Below, in pieces: positions 1 to 7,505 of a stretch of DNA of 64,000 nt. Source of the DNA: Fibrobacter sp. (GTDB taxonomy: Bacteria; Fibrobacterota; Fibrobacteria; Fibrobacterales; Fibrobacteraceae); assembly GCA_017503015.1 (NCBI GenBank), contig JAFVTX010000046.1, positions 1 through 64,000 on the forward strand, given 5' to 3'. The translations under genes were made by a program, and so were the position numbers. Within the stretch, counting starts at the first letter, position 1; each line of letters starts with the position of its first letter. The notes beneath the pieces are model-generated. The model was not told the DNA's origin and made no database searches. It saw only the letters and a program-made list of their open reading frames with translations.

Positions 1-1
1 A

Positions 2-739
2 GAACAGTCTTCCTCCAGCGAAACGGTTGAGGAGTCTAGCAGCTCTGAAGCAGAGTCCTCCTCCAGCGAAACGGTTGAGGAGTCTAGCAGCTCTGAAGCA
101 GAGTCCTCCTCCAGCGAAACGGTTGAGGAGTCTAGCAGCTCTGAAGCAGAGTCCTCCTCCAGCGAAGTGGTTGAAGAATCCAGCAGTTCCGAGGAAAGTT
201 CAAGCAGCGGGGCAGAATCTAGTAGTTCTGTCGAAGAAAGCCCCTGCATTGCCTTTGTGAACGGTGTCGGGGGCTATGCGGAACACTGCTATAATTCTGG
301 TTTGAACAATATGACTGCGGAAACATGCTACACTATTTCCCCCACACGTCCAGGAAGTTTACAGTGGATGAATACGGATGCTTCAAATAGGGAATGGTGG
401 GTGGAAACCTCCTGCTTAGACTTTGTTCCTCCCAGCTCCAGTTCTGCAACAACCATTGTGTCTAGCAGCTCTAGTGCAAGTAGCCCAGAAGCATTCGTAG
501 CGGAACTGCAGTCGCAATTAAAGGTTTCCTTCGCTCACAACAGCCTTGCGATTTATGCGCCTAGAGAATCTTTAGTTCGCGTACAGGTGTTCGATATGCT
601 GGGCAATCGCGTGAAGACTTTCCAGGAAACCTTTGCTGGTAGTAGGAATGTTTCCCTTCAAGGTCTCCCGCAGGGCAGTTACATGGTCCGCGTTGTGACC
701 GGAAGTTCTGCAAAGACCAGCCGTATCAACATACGGTAA
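2..739 (+). CDS. Secreted Ser-rich protein, C-terminal part only
   Basis: The reading frame is open from the first bases of the window, so the N-terminus lies outside. It begins with a Ser/Glu linker built from 16-residue repeats, then a roughly 65-residue Cys-containing segment, a second Ser-rich linker, and a C-terminal domain of about 75 residues. That last domain (FAHN, VQVFDMLGN, LPQGSYMVRV) is clearly homologous to the C-terminus of the giant repeat protein ending at 27455. It resembles type IX secretion type-A sorting domains, which are exported and removed or anchored at the cell surface. The protein is therefore probably a surface or secreted protein. Its catalytic or binding part cannot be seen. 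Confidence 0.8.
   Translation, partial: EQSSSSETVEESSSSEAESSSSETVEESSSSEAESSSSETVEESSSSEAESSSSEVVEESSSSEESSSSGAESSSSVEESPCIAFVNGVGGYAEHCYNSGLNNMTAETCYTISPTRPGSLQWMNTDASNREWWVETSCLDFVPPSSSSATTIVSSSSSASSPEAFVAELQSQLKVSFAHNSLAIYAPRESLVRVQVFDMLGNRVKTFQETFAGSRNVSLQGLPQGSYMVRVVTGSSAKTSRINIR
5..196 (+). repeat. 48-bp tandem repeat coding for the Ser/Glu linker
   Basis: Three near-perfect 48-bp units start at 5, 53 and 101, and a diverged fourth runs from 149 to 196. Each codes for 16 residues containing two Ser4 blocks separated by Glu/Thr/Val. The near identity of the first three units points to recent slippage or unequal recombination, so copy number may vary between strains. The array probably continues left of the window. 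Confidence 0.9.
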
Positions 740-764
740 GTCTTTTGCCGACGGTGACTGGAGC

Positions 765-860
765 TTACAAGTGTGTAATGTGGAGTGTGTAGTGAGAAAT
801 GAATAATTCCACATTCCCCTAACCCCTAGATCCTAGCCCCTAACCCCTAATCACTATTTA
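765..860. repeat. Intergenic phrase repeats
   Basis: The gap between the Ser-rich gene and azlC holds repeated short words of the kind GTGTAATGTG and CCCCTAACCCCTAG. The same word types recur at about 3310-3395 and 16545-16730. There is no coding potential. The array looks like a heptamer-type low-complexity repeat family used as intergenic filler. Confidence 0.55.
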
Positions 861-861
861 C

Positions 862-867
862 TATCTT
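862..867 (+). promoter_or_regulatory. TATCTT box of azlC (putative -10, leaderless)
   Basis: TATCTT ends 8 bases before the ATG at 876. The same arrangement occurs before several other genes in the window. It favours ATG 876 over the TTG at 867 as the azlC start, because the TTG would overlap the box. Confidence 0.4.
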
Positions 868-875
868 TGGCCCGT

Positions 876-1574
876 ATGTTTTTGAAGGGCGTGAAAGATG
901 GGTTACCCATAGGCATCGGCTATTTTGCGGTGTCCTTCTCTTTCGGCATCGCCGGCTCCAAGTTCATGTCTTGGTTCTTGGTGACCTTCATCTCCATGAC
1001 CAACTTGACTTCGGCGGGGCAGTTTGCGGGCCTTAACATCATGGTGGATGCCGCCGGCACTTTTTTGGAGATGGCTATCGCCACCTTCTTTATCAACCTG
1101 CGCTATTCCCTGATGGCCATTACCCTTTCCCAGAAAGTCTCGTCTGATTTTACGACGCCTTACCGCCTGCTTCTGGCCACGGGAATCACCGACGAAATTT
1201 TCGCCGTGTCCATGGCCCAGCAAAATCGCGTGACTCCCCGCTATTTCTTTGGCCTGATGGTGCTGCCCTATATCGGCTGGTCCCTGGGGACGCTCACGGG
1301 GGCTGTGTCAGGAGAGATTCTACCTTCCTGGATTACCAATGCCCTGGGCGTTGCCTTGTATGGCATGTTTGTGGCCATTGTGGTGCCCCCCTGCAAAAAA
1401 CATCTGTCCACATTGATTGTCGTTGTTGTGGCTATCGCCTTGAGTCTTGCATTCAAGTATGTCCCTGTGCTGCAGGGCGTATCTTATGGTTTTTCCATCA
1501 TCATCTGTGCGGTAGTAGCTTCTCTCTTTGGGGCCATGTTCTTTCCGGTCAAGGAGTCAGACGATGAACCTTAG
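876..1574 (+). CDS. azlC: AzlC-family branched-chain amino acid exporter subunit
   Basis: This is the larger membrane subunit of an AzlCD-type exporter, which moves branched-chain amino acids or analogues out across the inner membrane. The protein of about 232 residues is almost entirely hydrophobic, with several predicted membrane segments and the family opening GLPIGIGYFAVSFSFGI. Length fits AzlC. The 3' end overlaps the next gene by 11 bases in another frame, as expected for a translationally coupled azlC-azlD pair. A TTG at 867 is also in frame, but the ATG fits the upstream TATCTT box better. Confidence 0.85.
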   Translation: MFLKGVKDGLPIGIGYFAVSFSFGIAGSKFMSWFLVTFISMTNLTSAGQFAGLNIMVDAAGTFLEMAIATFFINLRYSLMAITLSQKVSSDFTTPYRLLLATGITDEIFAVSMAQQNRVTPRYFFGLMVLPYIGWSLGTLTGAVSGEILPSWITNALGVALYGMFVAIVVPPCKKHLSTLIVVVVAIALSLAFKYVPVLQGVSYGFSIIICAVVASLFGAMFFPVKESDDEP

Positions 1575-1884
1575 GGAATATTTTGCCTTCTTGATGGTTA
1601 TGGCGGGGGTGACCTTCCTTTTGCGGGCAGTCCCCTTTGTGCTTTTGAAAGGGAAGCTGAGCAATCCCTTTGTCAAGTCTTTCTTGGCCTACATCCCCTG
1701 CACGGTACTTGCCGCCATGACGGTGCCTGCCATCTTCTATTCTACGGATTCCATGCTGTCGGGCGTGCTTGCTCTTGTAACGGCCGTGGTGGCATCCCTG
1801 TTCCGTTTTGGGCTGGTGGGCGTTGCCCTGGTGGCCTGCTGCACGGTGCTTTTTATAGACGGCCTTTGGCCCATGTTCTTTTAA
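1564..1884 (+). CDS. azlD: AzlD-family branched-chain amino acid exporter subunit
   Basis: This is the small partner of AzlC, 106 residues with about four membrane segments and the family signature TFLLRAVPFVLL near the N-terminus. The ATG at 1564 lies inside the azlC stop region, so translation is probably coupled. A longer in-frame opening from 1528 would lie wholly within azlC and gives a non-family extension, so it was not used. Confidence 0.85.
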   Translation: MNLREYFAFLMVMAGVTFLLRAVPFVLLKGKLSNPFVKSFLAYIPCTVLAAMTVPAIFYSTDSMLSGVLALVTAVVASLFRFGLVGVALVACCTVLFIDGLWPMFF

Positions 1885-1905
1885 TAATCTAGATTGGTGT
1901 GGCTT

Positions 1906-3303
1906 ATGGAATTCGGGCGTTTTGAAGCATTGATTGAAAAGTTCCCTCAGGTGCAGATTTTTAGCACCGATGGTGCGGATCTGGACCGGGTCATTTCCCA
2001 TTTCTTGAACCAGCGCAAGAATGTTTCTACTATGTCCGAATCCATGCAACGTAAAATCCAGCAGGCCCTGGCGCCCTTCTGGCAGCAACGTTTTATCAGC
2101 TTGCACGATTCGGAGGCTCCGCTGGTCAAGAACCTGCTTTTGAACAAGAAGTTCTTTTTGCAGACGGACCGCTATATCGACGACGTGCCGTTTCCGGAAA
2201 CGGATCCCGCGAAGCTTGACGAGGCCATGGTCATCGCAGACTTGCCGATGGACATTCTGGAGAGAAAGCTCCTGAGCCTGTCTAACGGGGAACTCCGCCG
2301 GGTGTTGCTGGCCCGCATGTGGATGGAAAAACCGGAGTGGGTTTATTTCAATGACCTGTTCGGCGGTCTGGACCCGGAGTACCGCGTGCACTTGGCTGGC
2401 TGTGTGGCCGGTCTTGCCAAGCGGCAAAACTTGAATGTGGTGGTACGTCTTGCCCGTGAAGACGAACTGATTCCGGAGATTCCCGCTTTTGTATTCGAGA
2501 ACAAGGTGTTCAAGGAATACGCCGGTTCGTTGCCCGATGTGGCGGTCCAGCCGAAATTCCGCAAGGCTGAACTGACGGACTACGAGGTTGTGAACCTGAA
2601 GTGTAGGCTTGGAGATCCCCGCCTGCGCGGGGATGACAATAAAGGGGAAGTCCTTTTCGATCTAAGAAATGTCAACGTCCGTTTTGGCGAAACGACGGTT
2701 ATCAGAAATTTGAACTGGCAGGTCCGCAAGGGCGAACACTGGGTGGTCATGGGGGAGAACGGCGCAGGCAAGAGTACGTTGCTCGGGCTCTTGACGGCGG
2801 ACCACCCCCAGATTTATGGAAACGACATTACACTCCTGGGCGAACGTCCGGGGCATGGTCTGAACATCTGGGACCACAAGGCGAAACTGGGATTCTTCTC
2901 TCCGGAACTGGCGCTCCAGTACCGCGAAGACCTGAGCCTCTTGGAGGTGCTCTGCACGGGATTTACGCCGAACCTCTGCAAGGCGGACAATACCACCTGG
3001 GAAGAACGGGCCAAGGCGAAGGAATGGCTTACCTACCTGGGTTTTGAAGACCCCGAAGAAAATGTCCGCAAGCTTTCACCCATAGACAAGCGGGTGATTC
3101 TTATGGCCCGTGCCGCTATCCGCCCGCCCCAGGTACTTTTGCTGGACGAACCCTCCCAGGGGCTGGAGAAGGGCTATCGGGATAAGTTTTTCCACTTGCT
3201 GGACCTGCTCTCTAAAGAAACGACTATTATTCTGGTGAGCCACTACGAAGAGGAATGGCCGCCTTGTATGACCCACCTTCTTCGAATGCCGCGATATTCA
3301 TAA
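1906..3303 (+). CDS. Double-domain ABC ATPase, ModF/PhrA-like
   Basis: A soluble ABC protein of about 465 residues with two ATPase domains and no membrane segments, as in ModF. The C-terminal domain has a good Walker A (GENGAGKST), a weak signature (LSPIDKR) and Walker B plus D-loop (LLLDEPSQGLE). The N-terminal domain has a signature-like LSNGELRR and a degenerate Walker B (WVYFNDLFGGLD), but no Walker A can be seen before it. That half is probably not catalytic. The linker between the domains contains GDPRLRGDD, the translation of a palindromic repeat inserted in frame at 2611-2639. An in-frame TTG at 1894 is an alternative start. The substrate or role is unknown; ModF itself is linked to molybdate transport genes, which are absent here. 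Confidence 0.75.
   Translation: MEFGRFEALIEKFPQVQIFSTDGADLDRVISHFLNQRKNVSTMSESMQRKIQQALAPFWQQRFISLHDSEAPLVKNLLLNKKFFLQTDRYIDDVPFPETDPAKLDEAMVIADLPMDILERKLLSLSNGELRRVLLARMWMEKPEWVYFNDLFGGLDPEYRVHLAGCVAGLAKRQNLNVVVRLAREDELIPEIPAFVFENKVFKEYAGSLPDVAVQPKFRKAELTDYEVVNLKCRLGDPRLRGDDNKGEVLFDLRNVNVRFGETTVIRNLNWQVRKGEHWVVMGENGAGKSTLLGLLTADHPQIYGNDITLLGERPGHGLNIWDHKAKLGFFSPELALQYREDLSLLEVLCTGFTPNLCKADNTTWEERAKAKEWLTYLGFEDPEENVRKLSPIDKRVILMARAAIRPPQVLLLDEPSQGLEKGYRDKFFHLLDLLSKETTIILVSHYEEEWPPCMTHLLRMPRYS
2611..2639. repeat. Palindromic repeat inserted in a coding sequence
   Basis: The stem ATCCCCGC / GCGGGGAT with flanking GGAG and GACAA matches intergenic elements of this window at 12050-12075, 15580-15665 and 19709-19738. 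Here it lies in frame inside the ABC ATPase gene and is translated as part of the interdomain linker. Confidence 0.8.
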
Positions 3304-3309
3304 ATGAGA

Positions 3310-3395
3310 AAATCAAAATGAAAAAATGTGTAATGTGAAATGACGAATGTGTAATTCCACATCACACACTCCACATTTCACATTTCACATCTCAC
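3310..3395. repeat. Intergenic phrase repeats before mrp
   Basis: About 85 bases of repeated TGTGTAATGTGAAATG-like words, followed by the inverse strand version (CACATTTCACAT). The two halves could fold into a long imperfect hairpin. It belongs to the same word family as the stretches near 770 and 16545. No gene is seen in it. Confidence 0.5.
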
Positions 3396-3402
3396 ATTGC
3401 TT

Positions 3403-4521
3403 ATGCTTCTTTCTGAACAAAACATCTTAAGCGCCCTCCGGGCTGTCCAGGATCCCGATCTGCACAAGAACATCGTGGAGCTGAACTTTGTACAGAATCT
3501 GAAAATCGAAGGGACCAAGGTTACTTTTGACCTGGTGCTCACGACTCCGGCATGCCCCATCCGCGACCGGTTCAAGGACCAGTGCATTTCCATTGTGAAG
3601 GGGCTGGGTGCGTCTGAGGTGGAGGTGACCCTTACCTCCAATGCCGGCCGCGTAGGCGATGCTCCCGAACAGCCCCAGGTTTCTTTCCTTGGCGAAGTTT
3701 CCCACATCGTTGGGGTGGCCTCTGGCAAGGGCGGGGTAGGCAAGTCCACGGTGACGGCGAACCTCGCCATGGCGCTAAGCCTGTCCGGTGCCCGTGTGGG
3801 AATTCTGGACGCAGATATTTACGGCCCCAGTATGGGCCTCATGTTCGGTATCGACAGGGACCCCCAGGTTTTCGAAGACAATACCATCGCCCCGGTAGAA
3901 GCCAAGGGCGGCATTTCCATCGTGTCCATGTGCATGTTTGCCGGTTCCGAGAAGGCCACTATCTGGCGAGGCCCTATGGCAAGCCAGATGATCCAGCATT
4001 TCTTGAACCGGGTGCGCTGGGGCAAGCTCGACTACCTGCTGGTGGATTTTCCTCCTGGAACGGGGGATATCCAGCTGACGCTGACCCAGAACTGCCCCAT
4101 GGCAGGTGCCGTAGTGGTGACCACCCCGCAAGAGGTGGCTCTTGCCGACTGTCGCAAGGGGCTTGCCATGTTTGACTCCGTTGGAGTTCCTGTGGTGGGA
4201 GTCGTGGAGAACATGAGTTATTTCATCTGCGACGGGTGCGGAAAACACCACAACATTTTCCGCCAAGGCGGCGGTGAACGCATAGCCAAAAATTGGGGTG
4301 TGCCGTTAATCGCGAAGATTCCTCTTGAACCTGCGGTCGCCGATTGCGGAGACGAAGGAACACCTGCGGTGCTCCGCTATCCGAATTCAGAATCGGCAAA
4401 GGCCTTTTTGCAGGCGGCAGATGCAGTCGTGAGAACACTTTCGGTATTCAAGTCGGTCGGAGATGGCGTACTCAAGAACTTCAACTATGCCTTTGACGAA
4501 CTTCCGGAGGAGGATGTATGA
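3403..4521 (+). CDS. mrp: Mrp/NBP35-family Fe-S cluster carrier ATPase
   Basis: A cytosolic P-loop ATPase thought to carry and deliver Fe-S clusters. About 372 residues. The N-terminal DUF59/MIP18-type domain covers roughly residues 1-85 and the ATPase follows, with a deviant Walker A GKGGVGKST and the Mrp motif VDFPPGTGD. A C-x2-C pair (CDGCG) near residue 275 is the usual cluster-binding site. ATG 3403 was chosen over the in-frame TTG at 3397. The gene overlaps the following DUF971 gene by ATGA, and the two families are commonly linked or fused, which supports a joint Fe-S role. Confidence 0.9.
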   Translation: MLLSEQNILSALRAVQDPDLHKNIVELNFVQNLKIEGTKVTFDLVLTTPACPIRDRFKDQCISIVKGLGASEVEVTLTSNAGRVGDAPEQPQVSFLGEVSHIVGVASGKGGVGKSTVTANLAMALSLSGARVGILDADIYGPSMGLMFGIDRDPQVFEDNTIAPVEAKGGISIVSMCMFAGSEKATIWRGPMASQMIQHFLNRVRWGKLDYLLVDFPPGTGDIQLTLTQNCPMAGAVVVTTPQEVALADCRKGLAMFDSVGVPVVGVVENMSYFICDGCGKHHNIFRQGGGERIAKNWGVPLIAKIPLEPAVADCGDEGTPAVLRYPNSESAKAFLQAADAVVRTLSVFKSVGDGVLKNFNYAFDELPEEDV

Positions 4522-4814
4522 TCCAGCCCAAGAAAGTTTTCAGGACGAAAGATGGAAAGCTTGGCTTTGAGTGGAACGATGGAACACGAGGAGCATGTTC
4601 AGCCAGGGAACTTCGTCTCGCTTGCCCCTGTGCCCTGTGCGTAGATGAACATACCGGTGAAAAATTGCTTGACAATTCTGCTGTTCCCGACGATATTAAA
4701 CTGGAGAGGGTTCAGTCCATTGGTCGCTACGCTGCGGGTTTATCCTTTAGCGACGGTCACCGTTCGGGAATTTACCCCTACGATAAACTGAAGGAATTGA
4801 CGAAAAACGTGTAA
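4518..4814 (+). CDS. DUF971 family protein
   Basis: A 98-residue protein with the DUF971 (gamma-butyrobetaine hydroxylase N-terminal-like) pattern: a short beta-rich start, CSARELRLACPCALC with three cysteines, and a C-terminal GIYPYDKL. It overlaps mrp by four bases (ATGA), so it is co-translated with it. DUF971 is often next to or fused with Mrp and may bind metal. The exact function is unknown. Confidence 0.8.
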   Translation: MIQPKKVFRTKDGKLGFEWNDGTRGACSARELRLACPCALCVDEHTGEKLLDNSAVPDDIKLERVQSIGRYAAGLSFSDGHRSGIYPYDKLKELTKNV

Positions 4815-4849
4815 AAAACAATATTTACTCCGAATATTTTGGAAAAATC

Positions 4850-5701
4850 ATGAGCGAGTTTAACGAATCACTTTATTTTCGCGATTTGAATCGTTACCCA
4901 ACTCTTTCTCAACAAGAGGAAGAGGCTTTGTTGACGATTATCCGGACCGGCGAAACGGAGGAAATTCGTAAATCGGCCCTCCAACGGCTCATTCGGGGTA
5001 ACCTTCGCTTTGTGGTCTCTGTGGCCCGCAAGTACCAGGGGCGAGGACTGGCTTTGCTGGATTTGATTAACGAAGGCAATATCGGTCTTTACAAGGCAGC
5101 CAAGCGTTTTGACATGAACAAGGATGTCAAGTTCATCTCGTATGCTGTCTGGTGGATCCGCCAGTCTATTCAGAAAGCTCTTTTTGAGCAGGTTGGGTCT
5201 GTGCGTATCCCGCCCAACAAGCTCGCTTTGGTGAATCGTTTTAAACGAGCCTTGATGCTGAACGGTGGCGATTACGCCAAGACCATGGCCATGGAAGAGT
5301 TTGCGCCCAATGAAAAGGACATCATCGAGGTCATGGAAAAGATTGTGGACATCTCCCTGGATGCCCCTATCGGTGATGATGCGGGCAACAGTTCTGGAGC
5401 AGATACCGTCAGTACCTTGATGGATGTTCTTGGCAACGACGGTAAGCAAGAAGAGGAAATGGAGCGAGAAGAGCGTCGCAAGATGATTGACGAAACCTTG
5501 GCCTCGCTCCCTCGTAGGGAAGAAGAAATCCTGAAGATGTTCTATGGCCTGGATACCACGGAAGACACCACTCTCAAGGATATCGGTGAAGATTTGCGTT
5601 TGAGTCGTGAAAGGGTGCGCCAGATTAAGAACAAGACCCTTAGGCGTTTGCAGAAAAGCAAGGAACACAAAGAAAAACTCTCCGACTTCCTGGAGTTGTA
5701 A
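4850..5701 (+). CDS. RNA polymerase sigma-70 family factor, RpoD/SigA-like
   Basis: A 283-residue sigma factor that directs core RNA polymerase to promoters. Region 1.2 (DLNRYPTLSQQEE), region 2 (RLIRGNLRFVVSVARKYQGRGL, then DLINEGNIGLYKAAKRFD and the -10 recognition YAVWWIRQSIQKAL), region 3 and region 4 (EDLRLSRERVRQIKNKTLRRLQ, the -35 helix-turn-helix) are all present. Region 1.1 is absent and the length is at the short end for a primary sigma, so it could be the housekeeping factor or a group 2 factor. The stop codon overlaps the next gene's start (TAATG). Confidence 0.85.
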   Translation: MSEFNESLYFRDLNRYPTLSQQEEEALLTIIRTGETEEIRKSALQRLIRGNLRFVVSVARKYQGRGLALLDLINEGNIGLYKAAKRFDMNKDVKFISYAVWWIRQSIQKALFEQVGSVRIPPNKLALVNRFKRALMLNGGDYAKTMAMEEFAPNEKDIIEVMEKIVDISLDAPIGDDAGNSSGADTVSTLMDVLGNDGKQEEEMEREERRKMIDETLASLPRREEEILKMFYGLDTTEDTTLKDIGEDLRLSRERVRQIKNKTLRRLQKSKEHKEKLSDFLEL

Positions 5702-7413
5702 TGCCTTTAGCGTCCGAGACATCGCGGAAAGCGGCATACTTATTCCTGATACTTTGCTGTCTGGCCGCTTTAGGCTTGGGCGGTTACCAGCTTTATTTGA
5801 ATATGGCGCCTGCGAAGGTGGCGGTACCGGAAGTTCCTTTTGGAATCAAGGCCGGTACTGAATTTATGAAAGGCGATTCTCCCGACATGCGTGAGGAACT
5901 GGCATCACTCCCTATCCAGACTCAAGGTGAAATCCGCCGGGCGACCGAACTGTTCCGTAGTGGGGCTTATGCCCAGGCAAACGAAATTTTCAATGCAGTG
6001 TCGCTGTTGTATCCTGAATCGGTGGTTTCCCTGTGGAATGAAACGAATACTTTGTTTGAAATGGATTCGTTGACTGATTTGGAAAGCAACCGGTTGAATT
6101 TACTGGTTGGAAAGTTGCAGGGCAAGTATCCGGAGTCGGGGCTTTCTAAGTATCTGGAAAGCCGCAAGACCTATAAGTCGGGCAACAAGACGGTGGCCCT
6201 TGAAATGGCAAAGATTGCCGTGGATCAGGCTCCAACCCTAGTGGAGGCTCGCTTGTGGTTTGCTCGCCTGTTGAAGGAGAACAATCGCTTGCCTCAGGCA
6301 ATAGAAGAAGCTCGTACGTCTATAAGCCTTTCGGCAGGGAACGAACCTCGCGGCTATGAAATGCTAGCTCGGCTTTTCCACGATCAGGGGAATCTGGACA
6401 GTTGTTCGTCGCTGCTGGACTATGGTTTGACTCAGTACCCCTTGGATGCGGAACTTATGCTCTTGCGTGGGTACTTGTGGGAGTATCAGGGCCGTTACGA
6501 TGAAGCGGAAAAGATTTACCAGCGGATTCTGGCCTTTAGGCCTGATTTCGAGGGGGCTGCACTTGCCCTTTCTACAGTTGGTGAAAAGACTGCTCCTGGA
6601 ACAGGAGGGGGTAAAATTTCTCCTATGGATCGCTCCCAGCTGGCCTGGGAAATTTTGGAACCCTTGGTGGAAAAATACCCAGAGAATATGCCCCTGCGGG
6701 AAGCTCTCGGGCTTGCTTATTTGAAGGGTCGCGACTACGATCGTGCCCGTATGCAGTTCCGAGAAATTCAGAGCAAAGATCCGGAGTATCCGGATATCCA
6801 ACAGCGCATTCAGGAATGCAACGTGACGCGACCGGCCATGCCTGTGCAGGGGACCGGACTTGCGGCTGACTTGAACCGAGCCGTGGATAGCTTGCGTGAA
6901 ACAATGGCTCCTGCGACGACGCATGATTTTTCCACAATGCTTGGCCATTACCTTGTTCGTTACGGTGCGTCGCCTGCTGAGTTTTTCAAGAAATACGACA
7001 TCAAGAATTTTAGACCGGTGAAGAAAAATGTTTGGCAGGAATCCTTCTACGACGCTCCCTACAAGCACACCTATACGGTGGTGTTCGATTCCTTGAATCG
7101 TTTTCGTGAGGTTCATGTGGTCGTTTACGATTCTTCCAACACGTCTAATCATTTGGGGCTTGCTCCAGAGGTTTTCACCAGGTTTCTCAAACAGAATTCA
7201 AGGATTTCTGGTATCGGAAACAGTACTGGTGAAACGGATTGCGGGGAAGAGCTGGTGATTGATGCTGCGGTCTGGGAAACTCAAGATAATTTTGAAATTC
7301 TTGCTCGATTTGTCGGGACGCCTAAAGAAATCCGCATGGTGCGTTTCGACAAGTCCGTTCTCCCGGCTGGCCTCAAACTCTGTGACTACAGCACGTACCT
7401 GAAAGAGTTCTGA
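5701..7413 (+). CDS. Membrane-anchored TPR protein
   Basis: 570 residues. One hydrophobic segment near the N-terminus (AYLFLILCCLAALGLGGY) anchors the protein in the inner membrane with the rest outside the cytoplasm. The middle part is a run of TPR-type helical pairs (for example QANEIFNAVSLLYPES and QAIEEARTSISLSAGNEP), so it is probably a protein-interaction scaffold. The last 170 residues lack TPR character. The start overlaps the sigma-factor stop (TAATG), so it is translationally coupled. No specific function can be assigned. Confidence 0.7.
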   Translation: MPLASETSRKAAYLFLILCCLAALGLGGYQLYLNMAPAKVAVPEVPFGIKAGTEFMKGDSPDMREELASLPIQTQGEIRRATELFRSGAYAQANEIFNAVSLLYPESVVSLWNETNTLFEMDSLTDLESNRLNLLVGKLQGKYPESGLSKYLESRKTYKSGNKTVALEMAKIAVDQAPTLVEARLWFARLLKENNRLPQAIEEARTSISLSAGNEPRGYEMLARLFHDQGNLDSCSSLLDYGLTQYPLDAELMLLRGYLWEYQGRYDEAEKIYQRILAFRPDFEGAALALSTVGEKTAPGTGGGKISPMDRSQLAWEILEPLVEKYPENMPLREALGLAYLKGRDYDRARMQFREIQSKDPEYPDIQQRIQECNVTRPAMPVQGTGLAADLNRAVDSLRETMAPATTHDFSTMLGHYLVRYGASPAEFFKKYDIKNFRPVKKNVWQESFYDAPYKHTYTVVFDSLNRFREVHVVVYDSSNTSNHLGLAPEVFTRFLKQNSRISGIGNSTGETDCGEELVIDAAVWETQDNFEILARFVGTPKEIRMVRFDKSVLPAGLKLCDYSTYLKEF

Positions 7414-7492
7414 GTTGTGAGTTCTGAGTTGCGGGTAATGAGACATTAGACTGATAACTAGCCTGTTTTCCTCTTCTTCTCGTCTATTTTTG

Positions 7493-7498
7493 TATCTT
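7493..7498 (+). promoter_or_regulatory. TATCTT box (putative -10, leaderless)
   Basis: TATCTT ends 7 bases before the ATG at 7506, and no Shine-Dalgarno-like purine run lies between. Same arrangement as at 13182, 15676, 19361 and 44869. Confidence 0.4.
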
Positions 7499-7505
7499 TA
7501 GTCCT

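Noticed and set aside
1528-1563. Longer azlD start
   Set aside because: The extension lies inside azlC and adds residues unlike the family; ATG 1564 fits the overlap.
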